Below the pieces are notes generated by a model. That model ran no database searches, was not told the DNA's origin, and saw only the letters and a program-made list of their open reading frames with translations. This document shows positions 5,428-5,591 of a stretch of DNA of 5,591 bases, one piece after another. The first letter of the stretch is position 1. The number at the start of each line of letters is the position of its first letter. Source of the stretch: Planctomycetota bacterium (GTDB lineage: Bacteria; Planctomycetota; Brocadiia; SM23-32); the NCBI GenBank assembly GCA_018334735.1, contig JAGXLK010000039.1, forward strand, positions 4,923 through 10,513, in the 5' to 3' direction. The position numbers and the translations under genes were made by a program.

Positions 5428-5547
5428 CTTGTCGCCGTCTGCCGTTCGTCGTGTTCGTCGCTTCGCCCGAAAAGTTGGACACGGGGGTATTGTGGAAATG
5501 GGGCCTTCTCGGAGTTTAGATTAATGGAGTATTTCAGAAGATGTTTC

Positions 5548-5554
5548 GAGGAGG
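5548..5554 (+). promoter_or_regulatory. Ribosome binding site of the transposase frame
   Basis: A perfect GAGGAGG stands 5 nt before ATG 5560. It favours this start over an in-frame ATG at 5524, which has no good site. Confidence 0.7.
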
Positions 5555-5559
5555 AAAAG

Positions 5560-5591
5560 ATGGCAAAGAGGTATTCGCCGAAACTGAAATT
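5560..5591 (+). CDS. Probable IS3-family transposase OrfA, N-terminus only
   Basis: Only ten full codons are visible: MAKRYSPKLK, then an F or L codon cut by the edge. A basic start of the form K-R-x-(F/Y)-(S/T)-x-(E/K)-(F/L)-K is typical of OrfA helix-turn-helix proteins of IS3 elements, which bind the IS ends and are usually joined to the OrfB integrase domain by a -1 frameshift. The start is chosen for its strong GAGGAGG site. An in-frame ATG at 5524 would add 12 residues. With so few codons, IS481 or another IS class is not excluded. Confidence 0.55.
   Translation, partial: MAKRYSPKLK

Larger units (their letters stand above)
5126..5474. other. Repeat-rich intergenic region between the flavoprotein gene and the insertion sequence
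   Basis: No credible gene is present on either strand; short minus-strand frames are low-complexity. The stretch holds hairpins at its left (5129-5164) and scattered TTCGTCG words (5192-5198, 5445-5451, 5454-5460). It also holds a double hairpin (5266-5307) and a degenerate heptad array (5347-5427). Its composition resembles intergenic low-complexity DNA rather than a decayed gene. Confidence 0.55.
5475..5591 (+). mobile_element. Left end of an insertion sequence, probably IS3 family (partial)
   Basis: The repeat-rich DNA stops at about 5470 and is followed by TTGGACACGGGGGTATTGTGG-like sequence (from 5475). A short AT-richer leader, a strong ribosome site and the start of a transposase-like frame come next. 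A TGGACAC-type tip, a leader of about 80 bp and a small lysine/arginine-rich first ORF are usual for IS3-family elements. The exact left tip (5475-5477), target duplication and right end cannot be determined because the element runs off the window. Confidence 0.6.

Overview
The window carries three genes that can be recognised with good support, the first codons of a fourth, and an unusual amount of repeat-derived intergenic DNA. From left to right they are: the N-terminal part of a cobalamin-pathway cbiB gene on the minus strand, running off the left edge; a gap of about 436 bp; a complete cobS on the minus strand; a 321-bp divergent intergenic region; a 950-codon flavoprotein gene on the plus strand; about 360 bp of repeats; and the left end of an insertion sequence with the first codons of its transposase, cut by the right edge.

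The two minus-strand genes act in late adenosylcobalamin assembly. CbiB joins aminopropanol (or its phosphate) to adenosylcobyric acid, and CobS joins the nucleotide loop to adenosylcobinamide-GDP. Both are membrane proteins. They point the same way and probably belong to one locus, but they do not abut: the gap between them holds hairpins and worn copies of interspersed repeats rather than a gene. No cobalamin riboswitch was recognised in front of cobS or in the gap.

The plus-strand gene encodes a large predicted FAD-dependent oxidoreductase built of two flavoprotein units in tandem. The first looks reduced and the second carries the full set of FAD_oxidored (PF12831-type) motifs. An alpha-helical tail follows. 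The last 15 or so codons look out of frame. Its substrate is unknown, and nothing in the sequence ties it to the cobalamin genes.

The organism is a bacterium with moderately high G+C. Short interspersed palindromes, 7- and 9-bp low-complexity tandem repeats and large FAD_oxidored proteins recall members of the PVC group such as Kiritimatiellota or Lentisphaerota. That is an impression from general knowledge, not a demonstrated assignment. I found no defence system, CRISPR array, tRNA or rRNA. The most novel items are the tandem flavoprotein and a hairpin element (TGGAGTGC ... CCGCTTT) present in both repeat-rich gaps.
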